From Bacillota bacterium (GTDB lineage Bacteria > Bacillota > Clostridia > Christensenellales > UBA1242): DNA of 62,720 nt. Positions 33,487 to 42,043 of this stretch are shown piece by piece. The notes under the pieces were generated by a model. The model made no database searches. It was not told the DNA's origin and saw nothing but the letters and a program-made list of their open reading frames with translations. The translations under genes were made by a program, and so were the position numbers. The stretch covers positions 1 through 62,720 of the forward strand of contig WRCD01000006.1 of assembly GCA_009784185.1 (NCBI GenBank), read 5' to 3'. Position 1 is the stretch's first letter; each line of letters opens with the position of its first letter.

Positions 33487-34308
33487 ATGATGCAAAACAT
33501 AACTAAAATCACAAGCCGTCAGAATGAGATTATTAAGGCGGCGGCAAAATTAAATGACAAAAAGTACCGGAACTCCACCGGTACTGTTTTGATTGAGGGC
33601 GAACGCATGGTTGCGGATGCGGCCAGAAGCGGTGTGGAATTTGTGAGCGTGTTTTTTGTGGAAGACAAGCGCTTTCCAAAATTCCCCTTTGCTCGCGAAG
33701 GGGTGGCAGGCGGAGCGTTAGCGGAGACTGACGGGGTAGCCGCCGCTATAAGCGGCGCAAAAACTAACTTTTATCACGTTACTCCGCAGGTTATGGAAGT
33801 GATTACAAATACTGTTTCTCCCAGCGGCATTGCGGCGGTGGTTAAATTAACCAAACACGAGTTTAGGATGCCCGCAGGCAATTTTTTGGTGTTGGACCGA
33901 ATAAGTGATGCGGGCAACATAGGTACAATTATCCGTACTGCTGCGGCTTGCGGAATTACGGACATATATGCAATTAACTGCGTGGATTATCTAAATCCGA
34001 AGGCGCTGCGCTCCAGCATGGGGGCGGTTTTTAAGGTGCACGTACATGAGGCAACTGAGGCGCAAGTGCTGGAAATTGCGGCAAAAATTGAATGTGTTGC
34101 CGCCGATATGGGCGGAGTTAGCGTATACAAGTACAAGCCTCCGCATACGCGGTTTGGGATTGTGGTTGGCAGCGAGGCGCACGGAGTAAGCAAAGGTTTG
34201 CTGGCAGCTTGCAAAGATACGGTAAGTCTGCCTATGCAGAATGGGGTTGAAAGCCTTAATGCGGCGGTAAGTGCGAGTGTAATGATGTATGTATTAGGTA
34301 ACAGGTAA
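33487..34308 (+). CDS. TrmH/SpoU-family RNA methyltransferase with an in-frame repeat
   Basis: About 273 residues (ATG 33487 or 33490). SpoU fold: N-terminal substrate-binding part (TSRQNEIIKAAAKLNDKKYRNSTGTVLIEGERMV), then the knotted SAM domain with NFLVLDRISDAGNIGTIIRTAAACGI, NPKALRSSMGAVF, GIVVGSEAHGVSKGL and PMQNGVESLNAAVSASVMMY. It should 2'-O-methylate rRNA or tRNA; the target is unknown. A segment of about 29 residues (KFPFAREGVAGGALAETDGV...) between the two domains is the left part of a family A element. The last codons and stop run into a GGTAACA repeat. Confidence 0.9.
   Translation: MMQNITKITSRQNEIIKAAAKLNDKKYRNSTGTVLIEGERMVADAARSGVEFVSVFFVEDKRFPKFPFAREGVAGGALAETDGVAAAISGAKTNFYHVTPQVMEVITNTVSPSGIAAVVKLTKHEFRMPAGNFLVLDRISDAGNIGTIIRTAAACGITDIYAINCVDYLNPKALRSSMGAVFKVHVHEATEAQVLEIAAKIECVAADMGGVSVYKYKPPHTRFGIVVGSEAHGVSKGLLAACKDTVSLPMQNGVESLNAAVSASVMMYVLGNR
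33680..33766. repeat. Family A left half inside the methyltransferase gene
   Basis: AATTCCCCTTTGCTCGCGAAGGGGTGG...GACGGGGTAGCCGCC...GGCGCAAAAAC. It is read in the same frame (FPF..EGV) as the copy at 23009-23152. Confidence 0.85.
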
Positions 34309-34372
34309 CAACTGTTGGTCGCTTCGCTCCGAGACAAACTTTAATAATTCCGTAATTGATATTTGATAATTG
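34296..34372. repeat. Family D repeat between methyltransferase and yebC
   Basis: TAGGTAACAGGTAACAACTG followed by GGTCGCTTCGCTCC and the AT-rich tail TTGATATTTGATAATTG. It starts within the last codons of the upstream gene. Confidence 0.65.
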
Positions 34373-34385
34373 AAAGGAGATAACC

Positions 34386-35126
34386 ATGTCAGGTCATAGT
34401 AAATGGTCAACAATAAAACGTGATAAAGCAAAAACCGATTCTGCAAGAGGCGCAGTTTTTACTAAAATCGGCAGGGAGATAGCGGTAGCGGTTAAGCAGG
34501 GCGGGTCGGACCCGGCAATGAATCCGCGCCTGGTAAATATTTTGGCTAAAGCAAGAGCAAACAATATGCCGAATGACAACATTCAGCGCAGCATTAAAAA
34601 AGCGGCGGGTGAGTTGGGTGCGGTAAACTACGAGGAGTTTACGTATGAGGGGTACGGACCGGGCGGTTCGGCTGTAATCTGCGAGATATTAACCGACAAC
34701 AAAAACCGGGCGGCCAGTGATGTGCGCCACATTTTTGACAGATACGGCGGAAGCCTTGGCACAACCGGCAGCGTAAGTTATTTGTTTGACAGGTGTGCGG
34801 TGGTGGTAATAGCCAAAAAAGCCGGTGTAACCGAAGACAAGGTTTTTGAAGCCGCAATGGAGGCTGAGGCCGACGATGTGGCGGATTTAGGCGAAGTGTT
34901 TACGGTAAAGGCTCAGCCGGCCAGATTAAACAATCTGCGCCAGGCTTTGGACAAGTCCGGATTTGAAATTGTTAATGCGGCAATTGAGTTTGTGGCTCAA
35001 GCTGCAATGGAGCTTGAGCCGGAAAAGCTGGGCAGCTTTAAGAAAATGCTTGAAAAATTTGACGAAAGTGACGACATTCAGGAATATTACCATAATGTAA
35101 ACTTGCCTGAGGAAACGGAAGAATAA
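34386..35126 (+). CDS. YebC/PmpR family protein
   Basis: 246 residues with the family N-terminus MSGHSKWSTIKRDKAKTDSARGAVFTKIGREI and the three-domain layout (GGSDPAMNPRLVNILAKARANNMPNDNIQRSI; YEGYGPGGSAVICEILTDNKNR). Family members act as transcription regulators or as factors relieving ribosome stalling at proline runs. AAAGGAGA precedes the ATG. Confidence 0.95.
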   Translation: MSGHSKWSTIKRDKAKTDSARGAVFTKIGREIAVAVKQGGSDPAMNPRLVNILAKARANNMPNDNIQRSIKKAAGELGAVNYEEFTYEGYGPGGSAVICEILTDNKNRAASDVRHIFDRYGGSLGTTGSVSYLFDRCAVVVIAKKAGVTEDKVFEAAMEAEADDVADLGEVFTVKAQPARLNNLRQALDKSGFEIVNAAIEFVAQAAMELEPEKLGSFKKMLEKFDESDDIQEYYHNVNLPEETEE

Positions 35127-35312
35127 CAAAACACACGCCCCGGTACTCCGTCCACCCTCTCGTGATTTGTGTCGTCTTGTGATGCTCCGGTGCTGGTTTC
35201 GCCGCTGTGCGGCTGCAAAGGCACTCTACGCAAGCACAATCCGCCACAAACCACCTACACCGTTACTTTGCTGCCGCCTCTCTTTTGCATAGAGGAAGTT
35301 TTGTTAAAAGCA
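35127..35312. other. Non-coding gap with possible degenerate repeat remnants
   Basis: About 185 bp without a supported gene. ACACGCCCCGGTACTCCGTCC and a later CCTCTCTTTTGCATAGAGGAAGTTTT loosely resemble decayed family A text, but no intact end is present. Confidence 0.4.
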
Positions 35313-35341
35313 TTGCTATAAAGGGCAAACTATGGTATAAT
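35313..35341 (+). promoter_or_regulatory. Promoter of the 35362 gene
   Basis: TTGCTA (35313-35318), 17 bp, TATAAT (35336-35341). Confidence 0.75.
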
Positions 35342-35361
35342 ATCCATAGAGAGGTGAGAGT

Positions 35362-36219
35362 ATGAGCACTGAAGCAATTGACGAAATAAAGAATCATTTC
35401 GGACTTGTTGATGACGGCGCCGATGACGGTACAGACCCGGCCGCAAGAACAAGTGCTTTTCATGCTGCTTCGTACGGTATTAAAAAAAAGGATAAAGGGC
35501 AGGGCAGATTTAAGTACTGGACCGCCAATATTGTTGGCGGTATAAAGTCCGTTATTGACTCGCTTAGTCAGGATGATGAGGGCGGTGAAAACTCTGCGCG
35601 TAAATATTGGGGCAGATTTGTACAGGCTATGGTTGGCCCTGACAGTATCTGGAGCAAAAAGTTTAGAAAGGAGCTTGCCGAATCCGGCTGCAGCATATGG
35701 GCAGAATTGTGGAACGATGTGGACTACCGTAAGAGCAAGACCAAGAGCATGCGTGATAAAATTATAGATGAAATGGCAAAGCGTGCCGGTGTTATGATGC
35801 TGATGTTTGGTGCAAGTAAGGAATGTGCCGAAGAGTTTGGTCATTTTAACTTCAAGAAATACAACAAGCCTGGCAACATTGACGGCTGGGTGTTTGATAA
35901 GATTATTGCTCCGGCATTTGACGGCACGGGCAAAATGAAAATAGACTCCGGCAAACTTGCAAAAATCAAGTCGGAAATTACATCTAATACTGAATTAAAA
36001 GCGTTGTTTTTTAATGCTGATGCACCCGATGCAAATTTGTCTGAAGAGGAGAAGCGTAAGCGCAGGGCAATGGCTTGTCTTGTTCAGCTTGCAACGCAGG
36101 CTCCGGGTAAAGCGGGCGAGCCGCCCAGGTTCAGGAACTTTGTATATCCTGCAGTCAGAGGTATACCGCAGTTCAGTCATATTATGCAGATGCAGGCACA
36201 AATGGATATGTTTAGATAA
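35362..36219 (+). CDS. Unrecognised helical protein
   Basis: 285 residues, no family recognised. It is acidic at the N-terminus (DEIKNHFGLVDDGADDGTDPAA) and mostly helical thereafter (SARKYWGRFVQAMVGPDSIWSKKFRKELAES; MRDKIIDEMAKRAGVMMLMFG). It ends with a methionine/glutamine-rich tail (HIMQMQAQMDMFR). No signal peptide or membrane segment was seen. It has its own promoter, a good ribosome binding site (GAGAGGTGAG) and a terminator, so it is an independent, expressed unit. Confidence 0.7.
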   Translation: MSTEAIDEIKNHFGLVDDGADDGTDPAARTSAFHAASYGIKKKDKGQGRFKYWTANIVGGIKSVIDSLSQDDEGGENSARKYWGRFVQAMVGPDSIWSKKFRKELAESGCSIWAELWNDVDYRKSKTKSMRDKIIDEMAKRAGVMMLMFGASKECAEEFGHFNFKKYNKPGNIDGWVFDKIIAPAFDGTGKMKIDSGKLAKIKSEITSNTELKALFFNADAPDANLSEEEKRKRRAMACLVQLATQAPGKAGEPPRFRNFVYPAVRGIPQFSHIMQMQAQMDMFR

Positions 36220-36246
36220 AAAGCGCTGACATCGTCAGCACTTTTT
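36217..36246. terminator. Bidirectional terminator
   Basis: AAAAAGCGCTGAC..GTCAGCACTTTTT lies between two convergent genes, and the flanking A and T runs serve both strands. Confidence 0.75.
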
Positions 36247-36988
36247 ATTTTGGTTCGTATCCTTCAAAAATCACATTGTCGGCGTATTTAAGAAGCTCGT
36301 TGTGCCGGGTCTGAGTTTTAACACCGTATGCCAAAAGAGGCAGCTTACGGGTTTTGCGCAAGTGCCGGTTTGGGATGTATGTGCTGTCATAACAAATAAA
36401 ATGCGGCTTTGTTCTTTTAACCATCCACATACGCTTTAATACAAAGCGTATCAGCCAGCCGGTAGCTTCTTTTTCGTTCGGGAGCTTAAAGTATCCGCTG
36501 ATAAGCCCGCGCTTAACTTCCGGATAATGTTTTTTGAGCCATTCTATAGTAAGCGGGTTATACGACTGAATTGCATATTCGCCGTTATAGCCCTTTAAGC
36601 AGTTCATAACCGCTTGTTCCAGTACCCCGGCGTTGCGTGACGAGCGGGCTTTTATTTCAATCAGCACCGGCACTTTGCCTTTTACAAGTTCCAGCACTTC
36701 TTTAAGGGTAGGGATTGTTTCGCTGCTGCTGCCGAGACGCAGCTTTTTTAGGTCTGCTAAAGCAGTGCCTGCGGTATAACCGTCTGCACCGGTCATGCGG
36801 GCAAGGCGCGCATCATGAAAAACAATTACTTCATCATCCGATGACAGCATTACATCTATCTCAAACGGGTGAGCTTTTGATATTGCGGCTTTTATGGCAG
36901 CCAAACTGTTTTCGGGTTTATCGGTTGTGTTGTATATACCCATATGTGCTATTGGTTGCGTAACAAGCCAAGTGTTTCTTAAATCCAT
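36245..36988 (-). CDS. Glycerophosphodiester phosphodiesterase family protein
   Basis: 247 residues, TIM-barrel GDPD: PENSLAAIKAAI, FEIDVMLSSDDEVIVFHD, LIEIKARS. It should hydrolyse glycerophosphodiesters to glycerol-3-phosphate and an alcohol. The first motif reads AHMG where the family has AHRG, so a conserved active-site arginine is replaced by methionine; activity or substrate may be altered. Other ligands (EID, HD) are present. AAGGAAAT precedes the ATG. Confidence 0.87.
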   Translation of the reverse strand: MDLRNTWLVTQPIAHMGIYNTTDKPENSLAAIKAAISKAHPFEIDVMLSSDDEVIVFHDARLARMTGADGYTAGTALADLKKLRLGSSSETIPTLKEVLELVKGKVPVLIEIKARSSRNAGVLEQAVMNCLKGYNGEYAIQSYNPLTIEWLKKHYPEVKRGLISGYFKLPNEKEATGWLIRFVLKRMWMVKRTKPHFICYDSTYIPNRHLRKTRKLPLLAYGVKTQTRHNELLKYADNVIFEGYEPK

Positions 36989-37064
36989 ATTTATTTCCTT
37001 ATAACAGCATTTTAATATATTTGTGTTGCGTTTGCAAGTAAAATGTGCAAGCAGACCGATTTGC

Positions 37065-37093
37065 TTGCTAAAAAACAGGTAAAATTGTATAAT
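37065..37093 (+). promoter_or_regulatory. Promoter of the lepA operon
   Basis: TTGCTA (37065-37070), 17 bp, TATAAT (37088-37093). The resulting leader of about 200 nt is made almost entirely of repeat elements. Confidence 0.7.
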
Positions 37094-37105
37094 AAACTAA
37101 TGAAA

Positions 37106-37280
37106 GATTCCCCCTCTACAATAGGGGTGTTCAAAGTATGCTGGAACAAATTCTCCCTTGAGTCAAGGGAGTACGCCCGAAGGGCGGGAGGGTTGTGTTT
37201 TGTTCACAACCCCCGGTGGCTGAAGCCACCACCCCCTTGGCGGGAAGGGGGAATTTTAGACCTTGTATTAGAGGGGAATT
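37106..37280. repeat. Family A element apparently split by a family B element
   Basis: A left-end-like GATTCCCCCTCTACAATAGGGGTG lies at 37106-37129 and a right end, TATTAGAGGGGAATT, at 37266-37280. The complete family B element lies between them. The simplest reading is insertion of B into A. Together they fill most of the 314-bp gap between the GDPD gene and lepA, which holds no gene. Confidence 0.6.
37149..37255. repeat. Family B element (107 bp), forward copy
   Basis: Begins AATTCTCCCTTGAGTCAAGG and ends CGGGAAGGGGGAATT. Internal pairs are CGCCCGAAGGGCG and GGTGGCTGAAGCCACC. It is nearly identical to the reverse complement of 39125-39231. Confidence 0.88.
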
Positions 37281-37302
37281 TTATGGCTATAGGAGTAATT
37301 AC

Positions 37303-39105
37303 ATGAATAAGAGGCTGGAGAATATCAGAAACTTTTGTATAGTGGCACATATAGACCATGGTAAAAGTACGCTTGCGGATAGATTAATTGAAATTACGGG
37401 CACACTTGAAAAGCGTGAGCTTACAAACCAGGTGCTGGATAGTATGGAGCTGGAGCGCGAACGCGGAATTACAATAAAACTTACTCCAACGCGCATGAAA
37501 TATACCAGCGGCGGAACTGAATATTTACTTAACCTTATTGACACACCGGGGCATGTGGATTTTACTTACGAGGTCAGCAGAAGCCTGGCCGCTTGCGAGG
37601 GCGCAATTTTAATAGTTGACGCCGGGCAAGGTGTGGAAGCGCAGACTTTAGCAAACGTTTACCTTGCGCTTGAAAACAATCTGGAGATTATTCCGGTTGT
37701 GAACAAGATTGACCTGCCGAGCGCAGATCCGAAACGTGTAAAAAAAGAGGTTGAGGACCTGATTGGAATTCCTGCAATGGATGCGCCTGAGATATCGGCA
37801 AAGGAAAATATTAACATTGCGGCTGTTCTGGAAGCTGTTATTGCACAGGTTCCTCCGCCTAAGGGTGATGAGGCTGCTCCGTTAAAGGCGTTGATTTTTG
37901 ACAGCTATTACGATAGCTACAAGGGCGCAATCAGCATGGTGCGTATTATGGACGGGGCCGTAAAGCCGGGAAATAAAATAAAAATGATGCAGACGCCGGG
38001 CAAGACTTTTGATGTAGTTGAGGTAGGGTATTTCAGTCCCGCTCCCAAACCGTGTGCAGAACTTAAGTGCGGCGAAGTAGGCTATATTGCCGCAAGCGTA
38101 AAAAATGTTGAGGACACCAAGGTAGGTGATACAATTACGTTGGCGGACAGGCCATGTGATACGGCGCTGCCGGGCTATAAAAAGGTGCTGCCGGTTGTGT
38201 TTAGCGGGATATTTCCGGCAGGCGACACAAAGTACAGTGACTTGCGGGATGCACTTGATAAACTGCGGTTAAATGACAGTTCGCTTAACTATAGCGTAGA
38301 GTCATCGGCGGCACTGGGGCAAGGGTTCAGATGCGGGTTTTTGGGGCTGTTGCATATGGAGATTATTGTTGAGCGGCTGGAGAGGGAATTTAGCCTGGAG
38401 ATTATTACAACCGCGCCCGGGGTAAGCTATAAGGTATATACCACTACGGGCGAGACTCTGGAGGTAAGCAACCCAAGCAATCTGCCGGAAACTACCAGAA
38501 TAGACCGTATGGAGGAGCCATATGTAAATATGCAGATATTTACGCCGCCCGAGTATGTAGGTAATATCATGGATTTAGCGCAAGGCAGGAGGGGTGAAAG
38601 CAAGGATATAACCTATATAGACGCAAGCAGAGTCAGGCTGGATTACGATATGCCGCTGAATGAAATTATTTATGACTTTTTTGATTCTCTTAAAAGCCGT
38701 ACACGCGGTTATGCAAGCCTGGATTATGAAATAAGCGGATACAGACCGAGTCATTTGGTTAAGCTGGACATTCTGCTTAAAGGCGAGGTTTGTGACGCAC
38801 TTAGTGTAATTGTACACCGCGACAGGGCGTATGAGCGCGGCAAGGCAATGACTGAGAAGTTGAAAGAAGTTATTCCGCGGCAGATGTTTGAAGTGCCTAT
38901 TCAGGCTGTAATAGGCGGAAAGATTATTGCAAGAGAAACGGTTGGGGCTGTGCGTAAGGACGTGCTGAGCAAGTGTTACGGCGGGGATATAACCAGAAAG
39001 AGGAAGCTGCTGGAAAAGCAGAAAGAAGGCAAAAAGAAAATGCGGCAGGTAGGGCAGGTGGAGATACCAAGCGATGCGTTTATTAAAGTGCTGAAGTCGG
39101 AATAA
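37303..39105 (+). CDS. lepA: Elongation factor 4 (LepA)
   Basis: 600 residues. GTPase domain: [46 protein letters not shown]. The LepA-specific C-terminal domain ends [31 protein letters not shown]. It is a ribosome-binding factor implicated in initiation and back-translocation. ATG 37303 has AGGAG about 8-12 nt upstream; the extra frame to 37195 is repeat sequence. Confidence 0.97.
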   Translation: MNKRLENIRNFCIVAHIDHGKSTLADRLIEITGTLEKRELTNQVLDSMELERERGITIKLTPTRMKYTSGGTEYLLNLIDTPGHVDFTYEVSRSLAACEGAILIVDAGQGVEAQTLANVYLALENNLEIIPVVNKIDLPSADPKRVKKEVEDLIGIPAMDAPEISAKENINIAAVLEAVIAQVPPPKGDEAAPLKALIFDSYYDSYKGAISMVRIMDGAVKPGNKIKMMQTPGKTFDVVEVGYFSPAPKPCAELKCGEVGYIAASVKNVEDTKVGDTITLADRPCDTALPGYKKVLPVVFSGIFPAGDTKYSDLRDALDKLRLNDSSLNYSVESSAALGQGFRCGFLGLLHMEIIVERLEREFSLEIITTAPGVSYKVYTTTGETLEVSNPSNLPETTRIDRMEEPYVNMQIFTPPEYVGNIMDLAQGRRGESKDITYIDASRVRLDYDMPLNEIIYDFFDSLKSRTRGYASLDYEISGYRPSHLVKLDILLKGEVCDALSVIVHRDRAYERGKAMTEKLKEVIPRQMFEVPIQAVIGGKIIARETVGAVRKDVLSKCYGGDITRKRKLLEKQKEGKKKMRQVGQVEIPSDAFIKVLKSE

Positions 39106-39124
39106 GGCAGAATCGGGCAGTCAA

Positions 39125-39231
39125 AATTCCCCCTTTAGCAAAGGGGGTGGTGGCTTCAGCCACCGGGGGTTGTGAATAAGACACAACACTCCCGCCCTCT
39201 GGGCGTACTCCCTTGGCGGGAAGGGAGAATT
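39125..39231. repeat. Family B element (107 bp), inverted copy
   Basis: Begins AATTCCCCCTTTAGCAAAGG and ends GGGAAGGGAGAATT. Same length as 37149-37255 but in opposite orientation, so the pair brackets lepA. Confidence 0.88.
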
Positions 39232-39249
39232 ATATGAAAGGACAAGCGC

Positions 39250-40377
39250 ATGAAAAAATCATCCATTTACATCCATATACCTTTTTGTGAGCACAAGTGT
39301 AAGTATTGCTCGTTTTGTTCGTATGCTTGCGGGTTGCCGGAACAGAAAGAGTACATAAAGAGCCTGATAAAAGAAGTTAAACTAAGAGCAGACAAAAACA
39401 TATGTGCAACTACAATTTATATCGGCGGAGGCACGCCGAGTCTTGTTGACGCAAGTGACGTGGCCAGGGTGCTGGACGAGGTGAGGGGCAGTTTTAGCAT
39501 CGAGGCTGATGCGGAAGTCACATTGGAAGCTAATCCAAACTCACTTACATATGAAAAGCTGGAAATATACAAGGCCGCGGGAGTTAACAGAATAAGTCTT
39601 GGGCTGCAATCGCACAAGAATAAATTTTTACAGCTGCTGGGGCGTCCGCATGACTATGCTCAGTTTAAACGTGCTGCGGAAGCGGTGTTAAGGTGCGGAA
39701 TAGCCAACTTAAGCGTGGATATTATGTTCGGGCTGCCCGGGCAAAGACAGGCACATTTAAAAAAGACGGTTAAAAAAGCCGTTAAAAGCGGTGCAGTTCA
39801 TATAAGCGCATACGGGTTGAATTTAGAGTTTGGTACACCGCTGGAGGCAGCGGTCAGTTCCGGAACGCTGGCCGAATGTGACGAAGATGCCAGCAACGAA
39901 ATGTACAAGGTGGTTAATAAGGCTTTAGAGCGTTGGGGATTTGCCAGATACGAGATATCTAATTTTGCTAAACCCGGGTTTGAGAGCAAGCATAACCTTA
40001 ATTATTGGGTCAGGGGTGAGTATCTTGGCTTTGGAGTGTCGGCGTACAGCTACACAGGCGGTGTAAGGCTGGAAAATACGCATGACCTTGCCGAATACTC
40101 CAATAGAGTAAACAAGGCCGAATTGCCGGTAATATTTACCGAAACCGAAACACCGGAGACTGCCGAGAAAGAGTACATAATGCTTGCTTTGCGTACGGCT
40201 AAGGGCATTGACCTGTACGATTATGCGGCGATTTTCAAAAAGGATTTTGTAAAAACGTACAAGCCGGCGGTAGAGCAAATGGCAGGCAGCGGATTTGTGT
40301 GCTTATCGGACGGCAGACTTTATATAGATGAAAAACATTTTAATGTATCAAATCTGATAATAGAAAAGTTTTTTTAG
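39250..40377 (+). CDS. hemW: Radical SAM heme chaperone HemW
   Basis: 375 residues. Radical SAM cysteines CEHKCKYCSFC (CxxxCxxC) near 13-20, then YIGGGTPSL, LEANPNSL, RISLGLQSHKNKFLQLLGR, VDIMFGLPGQ and a HemW C-terminal winged helix. It was long annotated as oxygen-independent coproporphyrinogen oxidase but is now viewed as a heme-delivery protein. It follows lepA as in many Firmicutes, with a family B element between. Confidence 0.93.
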   Translation: MKKSSIYIHIPFCEHKCKYCSFCSYACGLPEQKEYIKSLIKEVKLRADKNICATTIYIGGGTPSLVDASDVARVLDEVRGSFSIEADAEVTLEANPNSLTYEKLEIYKAAGVNRISLGLQSHKNKFLQLLGRPHDYAQFKRAAEAVLRCGIANLSVDIMFGLPGQRQAHLKKTVKKAVKSGAVHISAYGLNLEFGTPLEAAVSSGTLAECDEDASNEMYKVVNKALERWGFARYEISNFAKPGFESKHNLNYWVRGEYLGFGVSAYSYTGGVRLENTHDLAEYSNRVNKAELPVIFTETETPETAEKEYIMLALRTAKGIDLYDYAAIFKKDFVKTYKPAVEQMAGSGFVCLSDGRLYIDEKHFNVSNLIIEKFF

Positions 40378-40384
40378 GAGCAGG

Positions 40385-41299
40385 ATGAAAAGCATTTGTA
40401 ATAAAGCTAAATTTGGCACGGCGGGGTTTCCGGTTAACTTCTTTGCCGATAAGGCGGGCGGAGGAAAAAACCGGGACAATATTTTTGTGTGGCTCCAAAA
40501 TAAGGGGCTCAATGCGCTGGAGCTGCAATGCACATACGGCATAAAAATGAAGGACGACCAGGCGGTAAAATACAGAAAGCTGGCCGAGGAATACGGAATT
40601 TACCTGAGCATTCATGCGCCGTATTATATCAGCCTTGCCAGTAAGAATAAAGAGGTGGTTGAACGCAGCAAGCAGGAAGTGGTTAAGGGGTTTAAGCTGG
40701 CCGGGCTGCTTGATGCAACAAGGATTATATTTCATCCGGGCGGCGGATACGGCAAAGGCGAGGCGGAGCGCAAAGCCGGGCTGCAACAGCTGATTGATGC
40801 ACTTAACGAAGTGGGCAAACAACTGGATACCAGCAGGATACGAATTTACCCCGAAATAGGCGGTAAGGTTAACCAGCTTGGCAGCCTGGATGAGATTATA
40901 GAGATATGTAAGCAGGTTAAGTACGCACGGCCGTGTTTGGACTTGGCGCACCTGCACGCAAGAGAAAACGGCAGCTTAAAAAGCAAAGAGAGTATTGTAA
41001 AGGCTCTGAAAAAAGTTGAAACCGAACTTGGCAGAACTGCGCTTGAAGAAACGCATTTTCATATGTATCCGGTAAGTTATGGCGCGGGCGGCGAGCAGGC
41101 ACACAAGACATTTGCGGAAAGAATTGAAACAAGTCAAATAAACTTGTTTGAGTCTGATGACAGATACTACCCGAGAGCAGAGGACTATATTGCAGCAATA
41201 AAAGAGCTGAAGTTAAGCCCGGTTACCATCTGTGAGGCGCACAACACCCAGGATGTAGGCGCAATGCTGATGAAGGAATTTTGGGAACATGGGATATGA
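40385..41299 (+). CDS. Endonuclease IV-like TIM-barrel protein
   Basis: 304 residues, AP endonuclease family 2 fold: SIHAPYYISLAS, IIFHPGGG, YPEIGGK, PCLDLAHLHA, THFHMYPVSYG. These match most Nfo metal ligands. The usual NDSxxxxGxxxDRHEH segment is not evident, and the terminal LETP-like glutamate motif reads TICEAHNT. It may therefore be a divergent Nfo rather than the standard enzyme. The expected role is incision at abasic sites. It overlaps the Fic gene by 11 nt. Confidence 0.78.
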   Translation: MKSICNKAKFGTAGFPVNFFADKAGGGKNRDNIFVWLQNKGLNALELQCTYGIKMKDDQAVKYRKLAEEYGIYLSIHAPYYISLASKNKEVVERSKQEVVKGFKLAGLLDATRIIFHPGGGYGKGEAERKAGLQQLIDALNEVGKQLDTSRIRIYPEIGGKVNQLGSLDEIIEICKQVKYARPCLDLAHLHARENGSLKSKESIVKALKKVETELGRTALEETHFHMYPVSYGAGGEQAHKTFAERIETSQINLFESDDRYYPRAEDYIAAIKELKLSPVTICEAHNTQDVGAMLMKEFWEHGI

Positions 41300-41837
41300 C
41301 GATGAAGCTATTGATATAAAAAGCAAACAAAAGGCGTATGCCTTGTTTTCGGTTTTAGGCAACATTGAAGTTGGTACCATTAAGGGGCTGAAGCAAATCC
41401 ATGCCTATTTGTTTGACGGACTATATGACTTTGCGGGGCAGATAAGGATTGTAAATATATCAAAAGGCGGCTTTATGTTTGCGCCTGCAATGTATTTGTT
41501 GGAAACGCTGGGCACAATTGAAAAAATGCCCGAGACTACCTTAGATGAGATTTTAAACAAATACATTGAAATGAATGTTGCCCATCCTTTTAGGGACGGC
41601 AACGGCAGAAGCACAAGGCTCTGGCTGGACCTGATGCTGAAGAAAAGCCTTAGCAAATGCGTAGACTGGAGCAAGATAAGTAAAAACGACTATATGTCCG
41701 CAATGGCGGCAAGCGTATTTGACGGCACGGCTATAAAGAGGCTGATAGCTTTAGCCCTAACCGACAAGATTAACGACAAGGAAATGTTTGTAAAGGGTAT
41801 TGATTATTCGTATTATTATGAAGGACTGGATTTATGA
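41289..41837 (+). CDS. Fic family protein
   Basis: 182 residues with a complete Fic motif, HPFRDGNGRSTR (98-109), and the preceding IHAYLFDGLYDFAGQIRIVNISKGGF helix typical of cell-filamentation-type Fic proteins. These transfer AMP or another nucleotide to protein hydroxyls. No inhibitory (S/T)xxxE(G/N) motif could be assigned with confidence, and no separate antitoxin gene is obvious. The start lies inside the end of the nfo-like gene, so it is translationally coupled. Confidence 0.87.
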   Translation: MGYDDEAIDIKSKQKAYALFSVLGNIEVGTIKGLKQIHAYLFDGLYDFAGQIRIVNISKGGFMFAPAMYLLETLGTIEKMPETTLDEILNKYIEMNVAHPFRDGNGRSTRLWLDLMLKKSLSKCVDWSKISKNDYMSAMAASVFDGTAIKRLIALALTDKINDKEMFVKGIDYSYYYEGLDL

Positions 41838-41873
41838 GTAAATAAAAAATTTTTAAAAACTTGTTAAAATCGT

Positions 41874-41990
41874 TTGCGTTTTGTTTTTTGATGTGTTATT
41901 ATGACGTCGGTTCATAGATATGATTCCTTTGATTTTTTCTAGCAATAGTAATCTTCAAACGGTCATTATTATCTATGAACCGTTTTTTTA
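41874..41990 (+). ncRNA. Candidate small RNA of about 75-80 nt with its own promoter and terminator
   Basis: A promoter TTGCGT (41874-41879), 17 bp, TATTAT (41897-41902) predicts a start at about 41909. From there CGGTTCATAGATA (41908-41920) pairs perfectly, over 13 bp, with TATCTATGAACCG (41970-41982), followed by TTTTTTTA. The 49-nt loop holds no obvious ORF. The gene-sized unit has a start, a closing stem and a terminator, but resembles no RNA family I recognise. Confidence 0.6.
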
Positions 41991-41997
41991 TTATCTA

Positions 41998-42026
41998 TTG
42001 CATATATGCAGGTTGTGTGTTATAAT
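41998..42026 (+). promoter_or_regulatory. Promoter of the 42044 gene
   Basis: TTGCAT (41998-42003), 17 bp, TATAAT (42021-42026), starting right after the terminator of the candidate small RNA. Confidence 0.75.
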
Positions 42027-42043
42027 TCTAACAGAGGTGCAAT

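Noticed and set aside
37043..37306. 87-codon open frame before lepA
   Set aside because: It is read through family A and B elements; the lepA start at 37303 has its own binding site.
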